This document shows, one piece after another, positions 16,351 through 25,321 of a DNA stretch of 64,000 nucleotides; position 1 is the stretch's first letter; each line of letters opens with the position of its first letter. Source of the stretch: Bradyrhizobium sp. OK095 (lineage in GTDB: Bacteria > Pseudomonadota > Alphaproteobacteria > Rhizobiales > Xanthobacteraceae); NCBI RefSeq assembly GCF_900109945.1, contig NZ_FOBX01000002.1:620001-684000 (forward strand). Reading direction: 5' to 3'. A program made the position numbers and the translations under genes. The notes under the pieces were generated by a model, which was given only the letters and a program-made list of their open reading frames with translations, had not been told where the DNA came from and searched no databases.

Positions 16351-18468
16351 ATGTCTGATTTCGTCATCGAGGAAGGCCTGCCCTATCCGCTGGGTGCCCA
16401 TTGGAGCGGCAAGGGCACGAACTTCGCGGTCTTTTCCGCCAATGCCACCAAGGTGGAAGTCTGCCTGTTCGAGGGCGATCGCGAGACCCACCGCTTCGAG
16501 CTGCCGGAATATACCGACCAGGTTTTTCACGGCTACATCGCGGGCGTCGGGCCCGGCACCTTTTACGGCCTGCGCGTTCACGGGCCCTATCAGCCCGAGG
16601 CCGGCCATCGCTTCAATCCCAACAAGCTCCTGCTCGATCCCTATGCCCGCGCCCATGCCGGGACGCTGAAGTGGGACCCGGCCGTGTTCGGCTACAAGAT
16701 GGAGACGGGCGACGACACCACCTTCGACGAACGCGACAGCGCGCCCTTCATGCCGAAATGCGTCGTGGTCGATCCCGATTTCGACTGGCAGGCCGAGGCG
16801 GCGCAGCACGACGTTCACTGGGACGAGACCATCGTTTACGAAACCCATGTCAAAGGGTTCACGAAGAAGCACCCCGATGTGCCGGAGAATTTGCGCGGCA
16901 CCTATGCCGGCTTCGCCGCGCCCGAGATGATCGCGCACCTGACATCGCTCGGCGTGACCTCGATCGAGCTTTTGCCGGTGCACTCGTTCATCAACGACGA
17001 CAATCTCTTGAGGAGGAACCTCGTCAATTACTGGGGCTACAACACCATCGGCTTCTTCGCGCCGGACCCGCGCTACGCATCCGACGTGCCGAACAGTCTT
17101 CGCGAGTTCAAGGAGATGGTGTCGAAGCTGCATGGCGCCGGGCTCGAGGTGATCCTCGACGTCGTCTACAATCACACTGCCGAAGGCAACGAGCTCGGCC
17201 CGACCCTGTCCTTCAAGGGCATCGACAACGCCAGCTATTATCGCCTGCTGCCGGACCGGCGGCGCTTCTACATCAACGACACCGGCACAGGCAACACCGT
17301 CAATCTGTCCCACCCGCGCGTGATCCAGATGGTGATGGACAGTTTGCGCTACTGGGCCGGCCACATGCATATCGACGGCTTCCGCTTCGATCTCGGCACC
17401 ATCCTCGCCCGCGAGGTCTACGGCTTCGACGAGCAGAGCGGATTCTTGAAGGCGATGGACCAGGATCCGTTGCTGTCGACCGTCAAGCTGATTGCCGAAC
17501 CCTGGGATTGCGGCCCGGGCGGCTATCAGGTCGGCGGCTTCCCGCCCGGCTGGGCCGAGTGGAACGACAAATATCGCGACATTGTGCGCGACTATTGGCG
17601 CGGCGAGGCGCCGCCGTCCGTGCTCGCTTCGCGACTGCTCGGCTCGGCCGATATCTTTGGTCGCTGGGGTGGCCGGCGCTCGTGGGCCAGCGTCAACTTC
17701 ATCACCGCCCATGACGGTTTCACGCTGAACGATTGGGCGAGCTACAACGACAAGCACAACGAGGCCAATGGCGAAGGCAATCGCGACGGCAGTTCCAGCA
17801 ACCGCTCCTGGAATTGCGGCGCCGAAGGCCCGACCGACGACAAGGACGTCCGCGGCTTGCGCGAGCGGCAGAAGCGCAACATGCTGGCGACCCTGCTGCT
17901 CTCGCAAGGCACGCCGATGCTGCTCGGCGGCGACGAGTTCGGCCGGACCCAGCAAGGCAACAACAACGCCTATTGCCAGGACAGCGACATTTCCTGGTTC
18001 GACTGGAGCATGGGCGAGGACGCGCAGAAGCTTCTCGCCTTTACCAAGCGCGTGATCCAGCTCCGTCGCGACTATCCGATCCTGCGCCGCAGCCGCTTCC
18101 TCACCGGCGCGCACGATGCGCAGCTCGATATCCGCGACGTCGTCTGGATCAACGCCAGTGGCAGCGAGATGTCGAGCGCGGACTGGGAGACCGGCTGGCT
18201 GAAATGCTTCGGCGTCGTGCTCGACGGCCGTGCGCGAAAAACCGCGATCCCGCGCCACGGCGAGGACGACAGCGTGCTGATCATCCTCAACAGCTTTGAG
18301 GGCGAGGTCGACTTCAAGCTGCCCCACACCTCGGCAGGTCCATGCTGGTCGCTGCTGCTCGACACCAATGTCGGGGACGGCGGGTCGGGGGCACGGTTTG
18401 AATTTGACAGCATCTACAAGGTGCCGGGCCGGTCGTTCCTGCTGTTCGTTGGCGGGGAGCTGGTTTAG
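16351..18468 (+). CDS. glgX: Glycogen debranching enzyme GlgX
   Basis: The 705-residue GH13 enzyme hydrolyses alpha-1,6 branches of phosphorylase-limit glycogen. An N-terminal CBM48-like domain (residues 1-110, YPLGAHWSGKGTNFAVFSAN) precedes the catalytic barrel. The barrel shows DVVYNHTAEGN, the nucleophile Asp in GFRFDLGTILA, the acid Glu in IAEPWDCGPGGYQ, and the transition-state Asp in FITAHDGFTLNDW. No other glycogen gene is in the window, so it is probably away from the glg cluster or a paralogue. The start lies just after a GGGGG site. Confidence 0.95.
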   Translation: MSDFVIEEGLPYPLGAHWSGKGTNFAVFSANATKVEVCLFEGDRETHRFELPEYTDQVFHGYIAGVGPGTFYGLRVHGPYQPEAGHRFNPNKLLLDPYARAHAGTLKWDPAVFGYKMETGDDTTFDERDSAPFMPKCVVVDPDFDWQAEAAQHDVHWDETIVYETHVKGFTKKHPDVPENLRGTYAGFAAPEMIAHLTSLGVTSIELLPVHSFINDDNLLRRNLVNYWGYNTIGFFAPDPRYASDVPNSLREFKEMVSKLHGAGLEVILDVVYNHTAEGNELGPTLSFKGIDNASYYRLLPDRRRFYINDTGTGNTVNLSHPRVIQMVMDSLRYWAGHMHIDGFRFDLGTILAREVYGFDEQSGFLKAMDQDPLLSTVKLIAEPWDCGPGGYQVGGFPPGWAEWNDKYRDIVRDYWRGEAPPSVLASRLLGSADIFGRWGGRRSWASVNFITAHDGFTLNDWASYNDKHNEANGEGNRDGSSSNRSWNCGAEGPTDDKDVRGLRERQKRNMLATLLLSQGTPMLLGGDEFGRTQQGNNNAYCQDSDISWFDWSMGEDAQKLLAFTKRVIQLRRDYPILRRSRFLTGAHDAQLDIRDVVWINASGSEMSSADWETGWLKCFGVVLDGRARKTAIPRHGEDDSVLIILNSFEGEVDFKLPHTSAGPCWSLLLDTNVGDGGSGARFEFDSIYKVPGRSFLLFVGGELV

Positions 18469-18490
18469 AGCGCGGATCAGCGCTCTTGTT
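18467..18490 (+). terminator. Hairpin overlapping the glgX stop codon
   Basis: Seven-base arms AGAGCGC / GCGCTCT have a 6-base loop and start inside the glgX stop codon; TGTT follows. This fits a weak intrinsic terminator. Confidence 0.5.
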
Positions 18491-18644
18491 CCGGCAGCGT
18501 CGCCCGGATGAGCGAAGCGACATCCCGGCTAATTTTCTCGCTGATTGCGCCGGTCGGCGTCAAGCTTGTGCCGGCTGCAGGCATCACCATGCTCAAAACA
18601 AGGGAGCTACCGACGATTTCTTGCGGGCCGCAATACGAACACCC

Positions 18645-18672
18645 TTGCGCCTCGAATGGGCACAGCTAAACT
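18645..18672 (+). promoter_or_regulatory. Possible sigma-70-type promoter for the protease-like gene
   Basis: TTGCGC and TAAACT are separated by 16 bp, 45 bp upstream of the start codon. The match is only approximate. The remainder of the 249-bp gap after glgX shows no gene or clear repeat. Confidence 0.3.
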
Positions 18673-18717
18673 TGCGGTAGTGAGCGCATTTTTTTCGCAT
18701 TTTTCTTTGAGGGTCTC

Positions 18718-19911
18718 ATGCCAGAGCGACTCGTTCCCGAGTACGCAGAGCGGCCTGCGTATATCGTTCCTTTTTCTATTGCCCTTGCTTTCCTGATTGC
18801 CGGCGGCGCAGCCGCCTTCTTCTACTTCCAGCTACAGATCGCGGAAAGTAAGTTGCAGCCGGCCCGTGATCTTGCCGCATCCAAACAGCCAGCCGCACTT
18901 CCGAAGCCGGAGCCGTTCGGCCGCTTCAAGAAGGTCTACGAGGACCTCGACATCACATCCCTCCCGGCCAGCTTCGAGCGAAATACGGAAGCGAGTAAAC
19001 TGCTCGATCAGCTGCAACGAGAGCCATGCGATCGGGAGGCCGTTGAGCCGCTAGCAAATGTGATGGTCCAATCGGGATACCCGCGAGAGGCCGCCAAGAG
19101 CGCCCTGAAGTTCGGTCAGCGGTGCGGACACAGCGCAGACCTGCTCGAGGTGGCCTACGCGGCGTTCACCCGGCTGAGCGATTACAACGGGGCGCTCGGC
19201 GCTTCCGAGGAGATGATCAAGCTTGACCAGGCAAGCGGTCGCTACCGATTCCTCAGGGGCACGGCGCAGGAACGGCTGAAGAATTACAAGGCAGCACTGA
19301 GCGACTCTATCAGCACGCTCCAGCTTTTCGTTGACCTGTCGAACGTTGCCCCCAGCGAGTTCTACTGGATATCGCGTATGTATGATGCCGTCGGCCGCCC
19401 CTGCGATGCAATCACGCCGCTTGAAATGTATCTCTCGTACGACGTCGCTAACCGGCAAACTCCACAGATTTCGCAAATGATCAGGGAGTACGCGAACAAG
19501 GGAAACTGTCGCGCAACGTATGCGACGGGTTCAGACCGACTGCTGATCGGTTCTACCAACGTCGTGGACGTCACCATCAATGGCGCCAAGGGCCGCATGA
19601 TCGTGGACACGGGCGCCTCAATGGTTTCGATGACCGCCGCGTTTGCGGCGCGCGCACGCATTTTACCCGACGAAAGCAATCCGATTACATTCCATGTCGT
19701 CGGCGGTACGGTCCAGTCAGCGCCGGGCTATGCACAACTCATCGAAGTTGGCCGCGCGCAGGCCGCAAACGTGCCTGTCGCAATTGGCATGGGCAGCTCT
19801 GGCACATATGGGCCACAAGTGGACGGTCTGCTCGGCATGACCTTCCTGGCCCGCTTCAACGTGGTGCTTGCCGGCGGCGCGCTAGAGTTGAAGCCACGCA
19901 TTCTCAACTAA
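18718..19911 (+). CDS. Membrane-anchored retropepsin-like aspartic protease with helical repeat region
   Basis: The 397-residue product has one N-terminal membrane segment (about residues 20-42) and no lipobox. Residues 75-265 form a helical, TPR-like region, including YAAFTRLSDYNGALGASEEM and FLRGTAQERLKNYKAALSDS. The C-terminal 120 residues form a retropepsin-like domain with the active-site motif MIVDTGASMVSM, preceded by VDVTINGAKG. Such single-domain proteases work as dimers, so this would act as a periplasmic homodimer. The target is unknown. The start is supported by a GAGGG site. It converges with the acyl-CoA ligase gene. Confidence 0.8.
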   Translation: MPERLVPEYAERPAYIVPFSIALAFLIAGGAAAFFYFQLQIAESKLQPARDLAASKQPAALPKPEPFGRFKKVYEDLDITSLPASFERNTEASKLLDQLQREPCDREAVEPLANVMVQSGYPREAAKSALKFGQRCGHSADLLEVAYAAFTRLSDYNGALGASEEMIKLDQASGRYRFLRGTAQERLKNYKAALSDSISTLQLFVDLSNVAPSEFYWISRMYDAVGRPCDAITPLEMYLSYDVANRQTPQISQMIREYANKGNCRATYATGSDRLLIGSTNVVDVTINGAKGRMIVDTGASMVSMTAAFAARARILPDESNPITFHVVGGTVQSAPGYAQLIEVGRAQAANVPVAIGMGSSGTYGPQVDGLLGMTFLARFNVVLAGGALELKPRILN

Positions 19912-19932
19912 TTGGCCCGACGTACTCCCGAG

Positions 19933-21477
19933 TCAGATTTTCCGTCCCGCCTGCTCCCAATAGGGATCGCGGAGGCGACGCTTGAAGATTTTTCCGGAGT
20001 CTTCGCGCGGCAGCCCCGAGCGAATCTCGATGTGCTTGGGTACCTTGTAATCGGCGAGCGAGGTCTTCAGCCTTGCGCGGACATCGGCGGCATCGAGTGT
20101 GATGCCGGGCTGCGCCTCCACCACCGCCATCAGCGCCTCGCCGAACTCGGCATCGGGGATGCCGAACACCGCGCAATCATGCACGCCGGGGACCGCGTGC
20201 AGCACCGACTCGATCTCGGCCGGATAGATGTTGACGCCGCCTGATATCACCATGTCGCGCTTACGGTCGCAGATGAAGACGTAGCCGTCTTCGTCGATGT
20301 AGCCGACATCGCCGGAGGTGATAAAGCCGTCGCGATCGATCTCGGCGCGCTTCTCCGGCTTGTTGTGATAGGTGAAGTCGGCCATCTCGGCCATGCGGGA
20401 ATAGATCTCGCCGATCTCGCCGACGCCCAGCACGCGACCGTCCTCGCCGATGAAGCGCAATTCGGCGCCGGGCGAGATCTTGCCGACCGTGCCGGGCTTC
20501 CTCAGTGCATCCTCTGACGTCGCGAAGGTGACCGCGCTGGATTCGGTCGAGCCGTAGAATTCGTAGATCACCGGCCCCCACCATTCGATCATGGCGCGCT
20601 TGACATCCGCCGGACAGGGCGCAGCCGCATGGATGATTTGGCGGAGCGAAGAGACGTCGTACTTCCTGCGGACGGCCTCCGGTAGCTTCATCAGGCGGAT
20701 GAACATGGTCGGCACCATGAAGATGGTGTCGATTTCAAAGCGCTCGATCAGCTCCAGAAATTCCTCGGCTTCGAAGCGCGGCATCAACACCAGCGCACCG
20801 CCGAGTTTTCCCGCGCGGATGCCGAACGAATTCGGCGCCGAGTGATAGAGCGGGCCCGGCAGGATCGCGCGGGCACCGGGCTTGAGCCCGTAGATCATTG
20901 CGCGCATGCGCTCGCCGGCGGCCTGCTGGTCCGGCGTCGGCGCATTCCGCCGCACGCCCTTGGGATGGCCGGTCGTGCCTGAGGTGTAGATCATGTTCAT
21001 GGGCTGCGGCACGACCGGGCCGTCATAGGGCTTAAACTGCGCGAGCCAGGATTCGAAATCGATCGCGAAGTCCGGCGTCGTCAGGTGAACTGGATCGATC
21101 TTGTAGTTGGACAGGATTTCCGGCGGCGTCGGCACGCTGAGCACGGTGACGCCTTTCGGAATGGCGTCGCGCAAGGCGTGCAGCATGTCGGCATGGCCGA
21201 TCAGCACGGACGTGCCGGTGTCGTTCAGGATGTAATTGATCTCCTCCGGCTTGAAATGCCAGTTGATCGGCACGCCATAGGCCCCCAGCCGCATCGCGGC
21301 GTAAGCGGCTTCCAGGAAGGCGATGTCGTTGCGCATCAGCATGCAGACGCAATCGCCTTGCCTGACGCCGATCTTGGCGAGGCCGCTTGCGATGCGATCG
21401 GTGCGGTTCGTGACCTCAGCGTGGGTACGGCGCCGCTCGCCGGAGACGATGCCGAGGAACTTTGGCGTTTCGCTCAT
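19933..21477 (-). CDS. Acyl-CoA synthetase (AMP-forming ligase)
   Basis: The 514-residue product activates a carboxylic acid to its CoA thioester through an acyl-adenylate. The AMP-binding core shows the P-loop YTSGTTGHPKGVRR, the adenine motif YGSTESSAVTF, the hinge region GDVGYIDEDGYVFICDRKRD, and the catalytic Lys near the C-terminus in EDSGKIFKRRL. I chose ATG at 21477; the frame is open to 21546, but that extension overlaps a palindromic repeat. It reads in the same direction as the crotonase gene upstream, separated by the repeat. Chain-length specificity cannot be read from sequence. Confidence 0.9.
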   Translation of the reverse strand: MSETPKFLGIVSGERRRTHAEVTNRTDRIASGLAKIGVRQGDCVCMLMRNDIAFLEAAYAAMRLGAYGVPINWHFKPEEINYILNDTGTSVLIGHADMLHALRDAIPKGVTVLSVPTPPEILSNYKIDPVHLTTPDFAIDFESWLAQFKPYDGPVVPQPMNMIYTSGTTGHPKGVRRNAPTPDQQAAGERMRAMIYGLKPGARAILPGPLYHSAPNSFGIRAGKLGGALVLMPRFEAEEFLELIERFEIDTIFMVPTMFIRLMKLPEAVRRKYDVSSLRQIIHAAAPCPADVKRAMIEWWGPVIYEFYGSTESSAVTFATSEDALRKPGTVGKISPGAELRFIGEDGRVLGVGEIGEIYSRMAEMADFTYHNKPEKRAEIDRDGFITSGDVGYIDEDGYVFICDRKRDMVISGGVNIYPAEIESVLHAVPGVHDCAVFGIPDAEFGEALMAVVEAQPGITLDAADVRARLKTSLADYKVPKHIEIRSGLPREDSGKIFKRRLRDPYWEQAGRKI

Positions 21478-21507
21478 TTGTTGTTTTTCTTTTTGGTTGG
21501 AGTTGAC

Positions 21508-21602
21508 CCTCATGGTGAGGAGGCGCGAAGCGCCGTCTCGAACCATGAGAGCCCGTGGCCCATCCCTCGAGAGGCCGCGTTCCGCGGCTCCTCGGGATGA
21601 GG
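21508..21602. repeat. Intergenic palindromic element, type B copy 2
   Basis: The element shares a nearly identical 50-bp block with 1743-1856 (CTCATGGTGAGGAGGCGCG, then CGCCGTCTCGAACCATGAGA) and ends CTCCTCGGGATGAGGA. It sits between the crotonase stop and the ligase start on the same strand, so it may attenuate transcription between them. Confidence 0.75.
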
Positions 21603-21608
21603 ACCATG

Positions 21609-22418
21609 CTAGTCCGCATACTTCGCCGCGCGCTTCTCCAGATTGGAGCGCACCGCTTCGGTCTGGTTCGCGCTGCCGATCAGCTTCTGCTGCTCGACGG
21701 ACTCGGCCAGCAGCGCGGGGCCCGGATCGACCGAGAGATTGTTGAGCAGACGCTTCGCCGCGCGGATTGCATCGGGGCTCTTGCCGGCGATGTCGCGCGC
21801 GACTTCAAGCGCTGCTGCGCGGGGATCATCGCAGATCCGCGTAGCGAGGCCATACGTCATCGCCTCCTGCGCGGAGAAGATGCGGCCGGTGTAGGTGAGA
21901 TCACGCAAAATGTCGTCGCGCACGAGCGAGGCCAGGATCGGTGTGCCCGCCATGTCAGGAACGAGGCCCCATTTGATTTCCATCACTGACATCCGCGCAT
22001 CTGGCGAGAGGAAACGCATATCGGCACCGAGCGAGAGCTGGAAGCCGCCGCCGAAGGCGACGCCATGCACGGCCGCGATCACTGGAACCGGAAGCTGGCG
22101 CCAGCCCCAGACCGCCTGCTGCGCGAAGTTCGCCTGGCCATACGTGCGCGCGGTAAGGTCACGATTTTCGCCACCCGGAATTCCGTTACCGCCCTTCTCC
22201 TTCATGGCGGCAAAACGCCCCATGTCGAGACCGGCGCAGAAGGCGCGGCCCTCGCCGGACAGCACGACCACGCGGACGCTTTTGTCCGTCGAAAGCCGCT
22301 CGGTTGCGGCGACAAGGGCCTCGAACATCGCCTGATCAAGCGCATTCATCTTGTCCGCGCGCACCAGCCGCACATCGGCGACGCCTTCCGAGATCGAGAT
22401 CGAGACGCGCTCTTCCAT
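21609..22418 (-). CDS. Crotonase-family enoyl-CoA hydratase/isomerase
   Basis: The 269-residue protein has the CoA-binding crotonase motifs: GEGRAFCAGLDMGRF (oxyanion hole), HGVAFGGGFQLSLGADMRF, and MEIKWGLVPDMAGT with the second acidic residue. The first catalytic Glu of true hydratases, normally in GGGxE, is replaced by Gln here, so isomerase, hydrolase or another crotonase reaction is more likely than simple hydration. It follows a GGGGAGAA site. It is divergent from an SDR gene and lies upstream of the acyl-CoA ligase. Confidence 0.87.
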   Translation of the reverse strand: MEERVSISISEGVADVRLVRADKMNALDQAMFEALVAATERLSTDKSVRVVVLSGEGRAFCAGLDMGRFAAMKEKGGNGIPGGENRDLTARTYGQANFAQQAVWGWRQLPVPVIAAVHGVAFGGGFQLSLGADMRFLSPDARMSVMEIKWGLVPDMAGTPILASLVRDDILRDLTYTGRIFSAQEAMTYGLATRICDDPRAAALEVARDIAGKSPDAIRAAKRLLNNLSVDPGPALLAESVEQQKLIGSANQTEAVRSNLEKRAAKYAD

Positions 22419-22534
22419 GGATGAATTCTCCCCTGGTTCTTGCCTGTTCTTGTTCGGTGCCGCTTTACAGGAAGCTGACGGCCGGATTTAGTCAATCGAC
22501 CAATTAACTGACAATCGCTACGGGGGAAACACTC

Positions 22535-23407
22535 ATGTTCAAGGAAAATCTCCTGGCCGGCCGAAACATCCTGGTCACCGGCGGTGGCACCGGGCTCGGC
22601 AAGTCGATGGCGGCGCGCTTCCTTCAGCTCGGCGCCGAGGTACACATTTGCGGCCGGCGCAAGATCGTTTGCGACGAGACCGCGACCGAGTTGATGGATC
22701 AGTATGGCGGCCGCGTCACCAGCCACGGCGTCGACATCCGCAACGCGCTCGCGGTCGAGGAGATGGTCGAGAACATCTTTCGCGATGCGCCCCTCACCGA
22801 CCTCATCAACAACGCCGCCGGCAATTTCATCTCGCGCTCGGAAGAACTATCGCCGCGCGGCTTCGATGCTATCGCCAACATCGTCATGCACGGCACGTTC
22901 TACGTCACGCATGCGGTCGGCAAGCGCTGGATCGCCTTGAAGCAGCCCGGCAATGTCGTCTCGATCACCGTGACCTGGGTGCGCAACGGCTCGCCCTACG
23001 TGGTGCCGTCGGCGATGAGCAAGTCGGCGATCCACGCCATGACGATGTCGCTTGCGACCGAATGGGGCCGCTACGGCATCCGCCTCAACACCATCGCACC
23101 GGGCGAAATCCCGACCGAGGGCATGAGCAAGCGCATCAAGCCAGGTGACGAGGCCGGTGCGCGCACCAAGGCGATGAACCCGATGGGCCGCGTCGGCACC
23201 ATGGAGGAGTTGCAGAACGTCGCGGTGTTTTTGATCTCCGGCGGCTGCGACTGGATCACCGGCGAGACCATCGCCATGGACGGCGCGCAGGCCCTCGCGA
23301 TGGGCGGCAATTTCTACCAGCTTCGCGACTGGAGCGACGACGACTGGAAAACCGCGCGCGAAAGCATCGTGGCGCAGAACGAGAAGGACCGGGCAAAGCG
23401 GGGGTAG
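22535..23407 (+). CDS. SDR-family oxidoreductase, 2,4-dienoyl-CoA reductase-like
   Basis: The 290-residue product has the SDR cofactor motif TGGGTGLG (residues 12-19) and NNAAGNFIS. The usual catalytic YxxxK is absent: the equivalent stretch reads VVPSAMSKSA, with Ser where Tyr is expected and Lys kept. This pattern occurs in the 2,4-dienoyl-CoA reductase branch, which uses other residues for proton transfer. A role in removing double bonds of unsaturated acyl-CoA fits the neighbourhood. The start follows GGGGGAA. It is probably co-transcribed with the downstream ligase, 79 bp away. Confidence 0.85.
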   Translation: MFKENLLAGRNILVTGGGTGLGKSMAARFLQLGAEVHICGRRKIVCDETATELMDQYGGRVTSHGVDIRNALAVEEMVENIFRDAPLTDLINNAAGNFISRSEELSPRGFDAIANIVMHGTFYVTHAVGKRWIALKQPGNVVSITVTWVRNGSPYVVPSAMSKSAIHAMTMSLATEWGRYGIRLNTIAPGEIPTEGMSKRIKPGDEAGARTKAMNPMGRVGTMEELQNVAVFLISGGCDWITGETIAMDGAQALAMGGNFYQLRDWSDDDWKTARESIVAQNEKDRAKRG

Positions 23408-23486
23408 TTGTTGTTGACCCGTATTGTCTTTGCCCGCGGATGACGCCACACTCCGCGGCACAAAAACAAGACGTCACGGGAGAGAC

Positions 23487-25067
23487 ATGTCCACCACACA
23501 GCCATTGGCGAATCTCGCCGACATGGTGCGCGAACGCGCGATGAGCCGCGGCAACGCCACCGCCTACGAGTTCGAAGGCCGCCTCACCAGCTTTGCCGAG
23601 TTCGACATCAAGACCAACAAGGTCGCGAATGCGCTTCTAGCGATGGATGTGAAGAAGGGCGAGCGCATCGCCTATCTCGGCAAGAACAGCGACCTCTATT
23701 TCGAGCTGCTGATGGGCGCAATGAAGGCCGGCGTGGTGATGGCGCCGGTGAACTGGCGGCTTGCCGGGCCCGAAATTGCCTTCATCGTCGGCGACTGCAA
23801 GGCGCCGTTGCTGTTCACAGGACCGGAGTTCATTACGCAGGTCCGCCAGATCAAGGACCAGTTACCCGGGGTGCGCACTGTTATCACCACTGAAGGCGGC
23901 GCGCCGGAATGGCGGGATTTTGCAGCCTGGCGCGATGCGCAGAGCGGCGACGATCCCAAGGTTGCGATCGACACCAGAGACATCGCGATCCAGCTCTATA
24001 CATCGGGCACGACGGGCAAGCCGAAGGGCGCGATGCTGAGCCACGCGAATTTCCTCAATCTCGTGCAAACAGGCAACGCTGCGGATAAGCCCGACTGGAA
24101 CCGGTGGTCGACCGACGATGTCTCGCTGGTGGCGATGCCGATCTTCCACATCGGCGGCTCCGGCTGGGGCGTGATGGGCCTCTATCACGGCGCCCGCGGC
24201 GTGATCGCGCGCGAGTTCGATCCGACCAAGGTGCTGGATTTCTTCGAGCAGTCAGGCATCACAAAACTGTTCATGGTGCCGGCGGCGATGCAGTTCGTGG
24301 TGCGGCAGCCGCGCGCGAAGACCGTCGACTTTTCACGATTGAAGTACATGCTCTACGGTGCCTCCCCCATTCCGGCGGCGCTGCTGAAGGAGTGCATCGA
24401 CATCTTCAAATGCGGTTTTGTGCAGATGTACGGCATGACGGAGACGACAGGCACGATCGTCGCGCTGCCGCCTGAGGACCACGTCGAGGGCCTCGAGCGG
24501 ATGCGCTCGGCCGGCAAGGCGCTGCCGGGCGTCGAGATCGCAATCCTCGATGCGGACGGCAAGCCGCTGCCGCCGCGCCAGGTCGGCGAGATCGCGACGC
24601 GCTCCGGCTCGAACATGGCGGGCTACTGGAATCTGCCCGAGGCAACCGCCTCGACCCTGCGCGGCGACGGCTGGCTGCGCACGGGCGATGCAGGCTACAT
24701 GGACGAGGACGGCTATCTCTACATCCACGACCGCATCAAGGACATGATCATCTCCGGCGGCGAGAACATCTATCCCGCCGAGGTCGAGAGTGCGCTGTGC
24801 GATCACCCCGACGTCGCGGAAGCCGCCGTGATCGGTATCCCCGACGACAAATGGGGCGAGGCCGTGAAGGCTGTCGTGGTGATGAAGCCGGGCAAGAGCG
24901 CGACCGCAACCGATATCATCAACTTCACCCGCGAGCGCATCGCCGGCTTCAAGACGCCGAAGAGCGTGGAGTTCTTGCCGGCGCTGCCGCGCAATCCGTC
25001 AGGCAAGATTTTGCGGCGGCAATTGCGCGAGCCGTATTGGGCGGGGAAGGATAGAAGGGTGAATTGA
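23487..25067 (+). CDS. Long-chain-type acyl-CoA synthetase
   Basis: The 526-residue AMP-forming ligase shows the P-loop YTSGTTGKPKGAMLSH, YGMTETTGT, GDAGYMDEDGYLYIHDRIKD and the C-terminal catalytic Lys in NPSGKILRRQLRE. Overall it resembles FadD-type or 4-chlorobenzoate-type ligases. ATG at 23487 is preceded by CGGGAGAG. It is the second ligase within 4 kb, encoded on the opposite strand from the first, so the two probably act on different acids. It follows the dienoyl-CoA reductase-like SDR. Confidence 0.9.
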   Translation: MSTTQPLANLADMVRERAMSRGNATAYEFEGRLTSFAEFDIKTNKVANALLAMDVKKGERIAYLGKNSDLYFELLMGAMKAGVVMAPVNWRLAGPEIAFIVGDCKAPLLFTGPEFITQVRQIKDQLPGVRTVITTEGGAPEWRDFAAWRDAQSGDDPKVAIDTRDIAIQLYTSGTTGKPKGAMLSHANFLNLVQTGNAADKPDWNRWSTDDVSLVAMPIFHIGGSGWGVMGLYHGARGVIAREFDPTKVLDFFEQSGITKLFMVPAAMQFVVRQPRAKTVDFSRLKYMLYGASPIPAALLKECIDIFKCGFVQMYGMTETTGTIVALPPEDHVEGLERMRSAGKALPGVEIAILDADGKPLPPRQVGEIATRSGSNMAGYWNLPEATASTLRGDGWLRTGDAGYMDEDGYLYIHDRIKDMIISGGENIYPAEVESALCDHPDVAEAAVIGIPDDKWGEAVKAVVVMKPGKSATATDIINFTRERIAGFKTPKSVEFLPALPRNPSGKILRRQLREPYWAGKDRRVN

Positions 25068-25321
25068 TCGGGTCGACGACAGTGCCGACGGCCGGGTGCC
25101 TCCTCAACCCTTGCGCCCGGTCGCCGGTAGCCAACGACGCCCCCCCATGCATCGTGACAGTCATTGCTGCGAAGGCATGGCGGCGCAAGACAGCGTTGCG
25201 CAAAAGCAACATCGACCAAATCTTGCATGTCACCATGTTGGGGCTATTGCACCTAATGGTCGACGCGCATCTAATTACACCCTTAGCTTGAATACTGATA
25301 CACTGTTGGGGCAGGAATATC

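Noticed and set aside
16246..18327. 693-codon open frame on the minus strand
   Set aside because: Antisense shadow of glgX with low-complexity composition and no domain.
18486..18680. 64-codon open frame after glgX
   Set aside because: No ribosome site, Cys/Arg-rich composition, and it begins at the glgX terminator hairpin; treated as intergenic.
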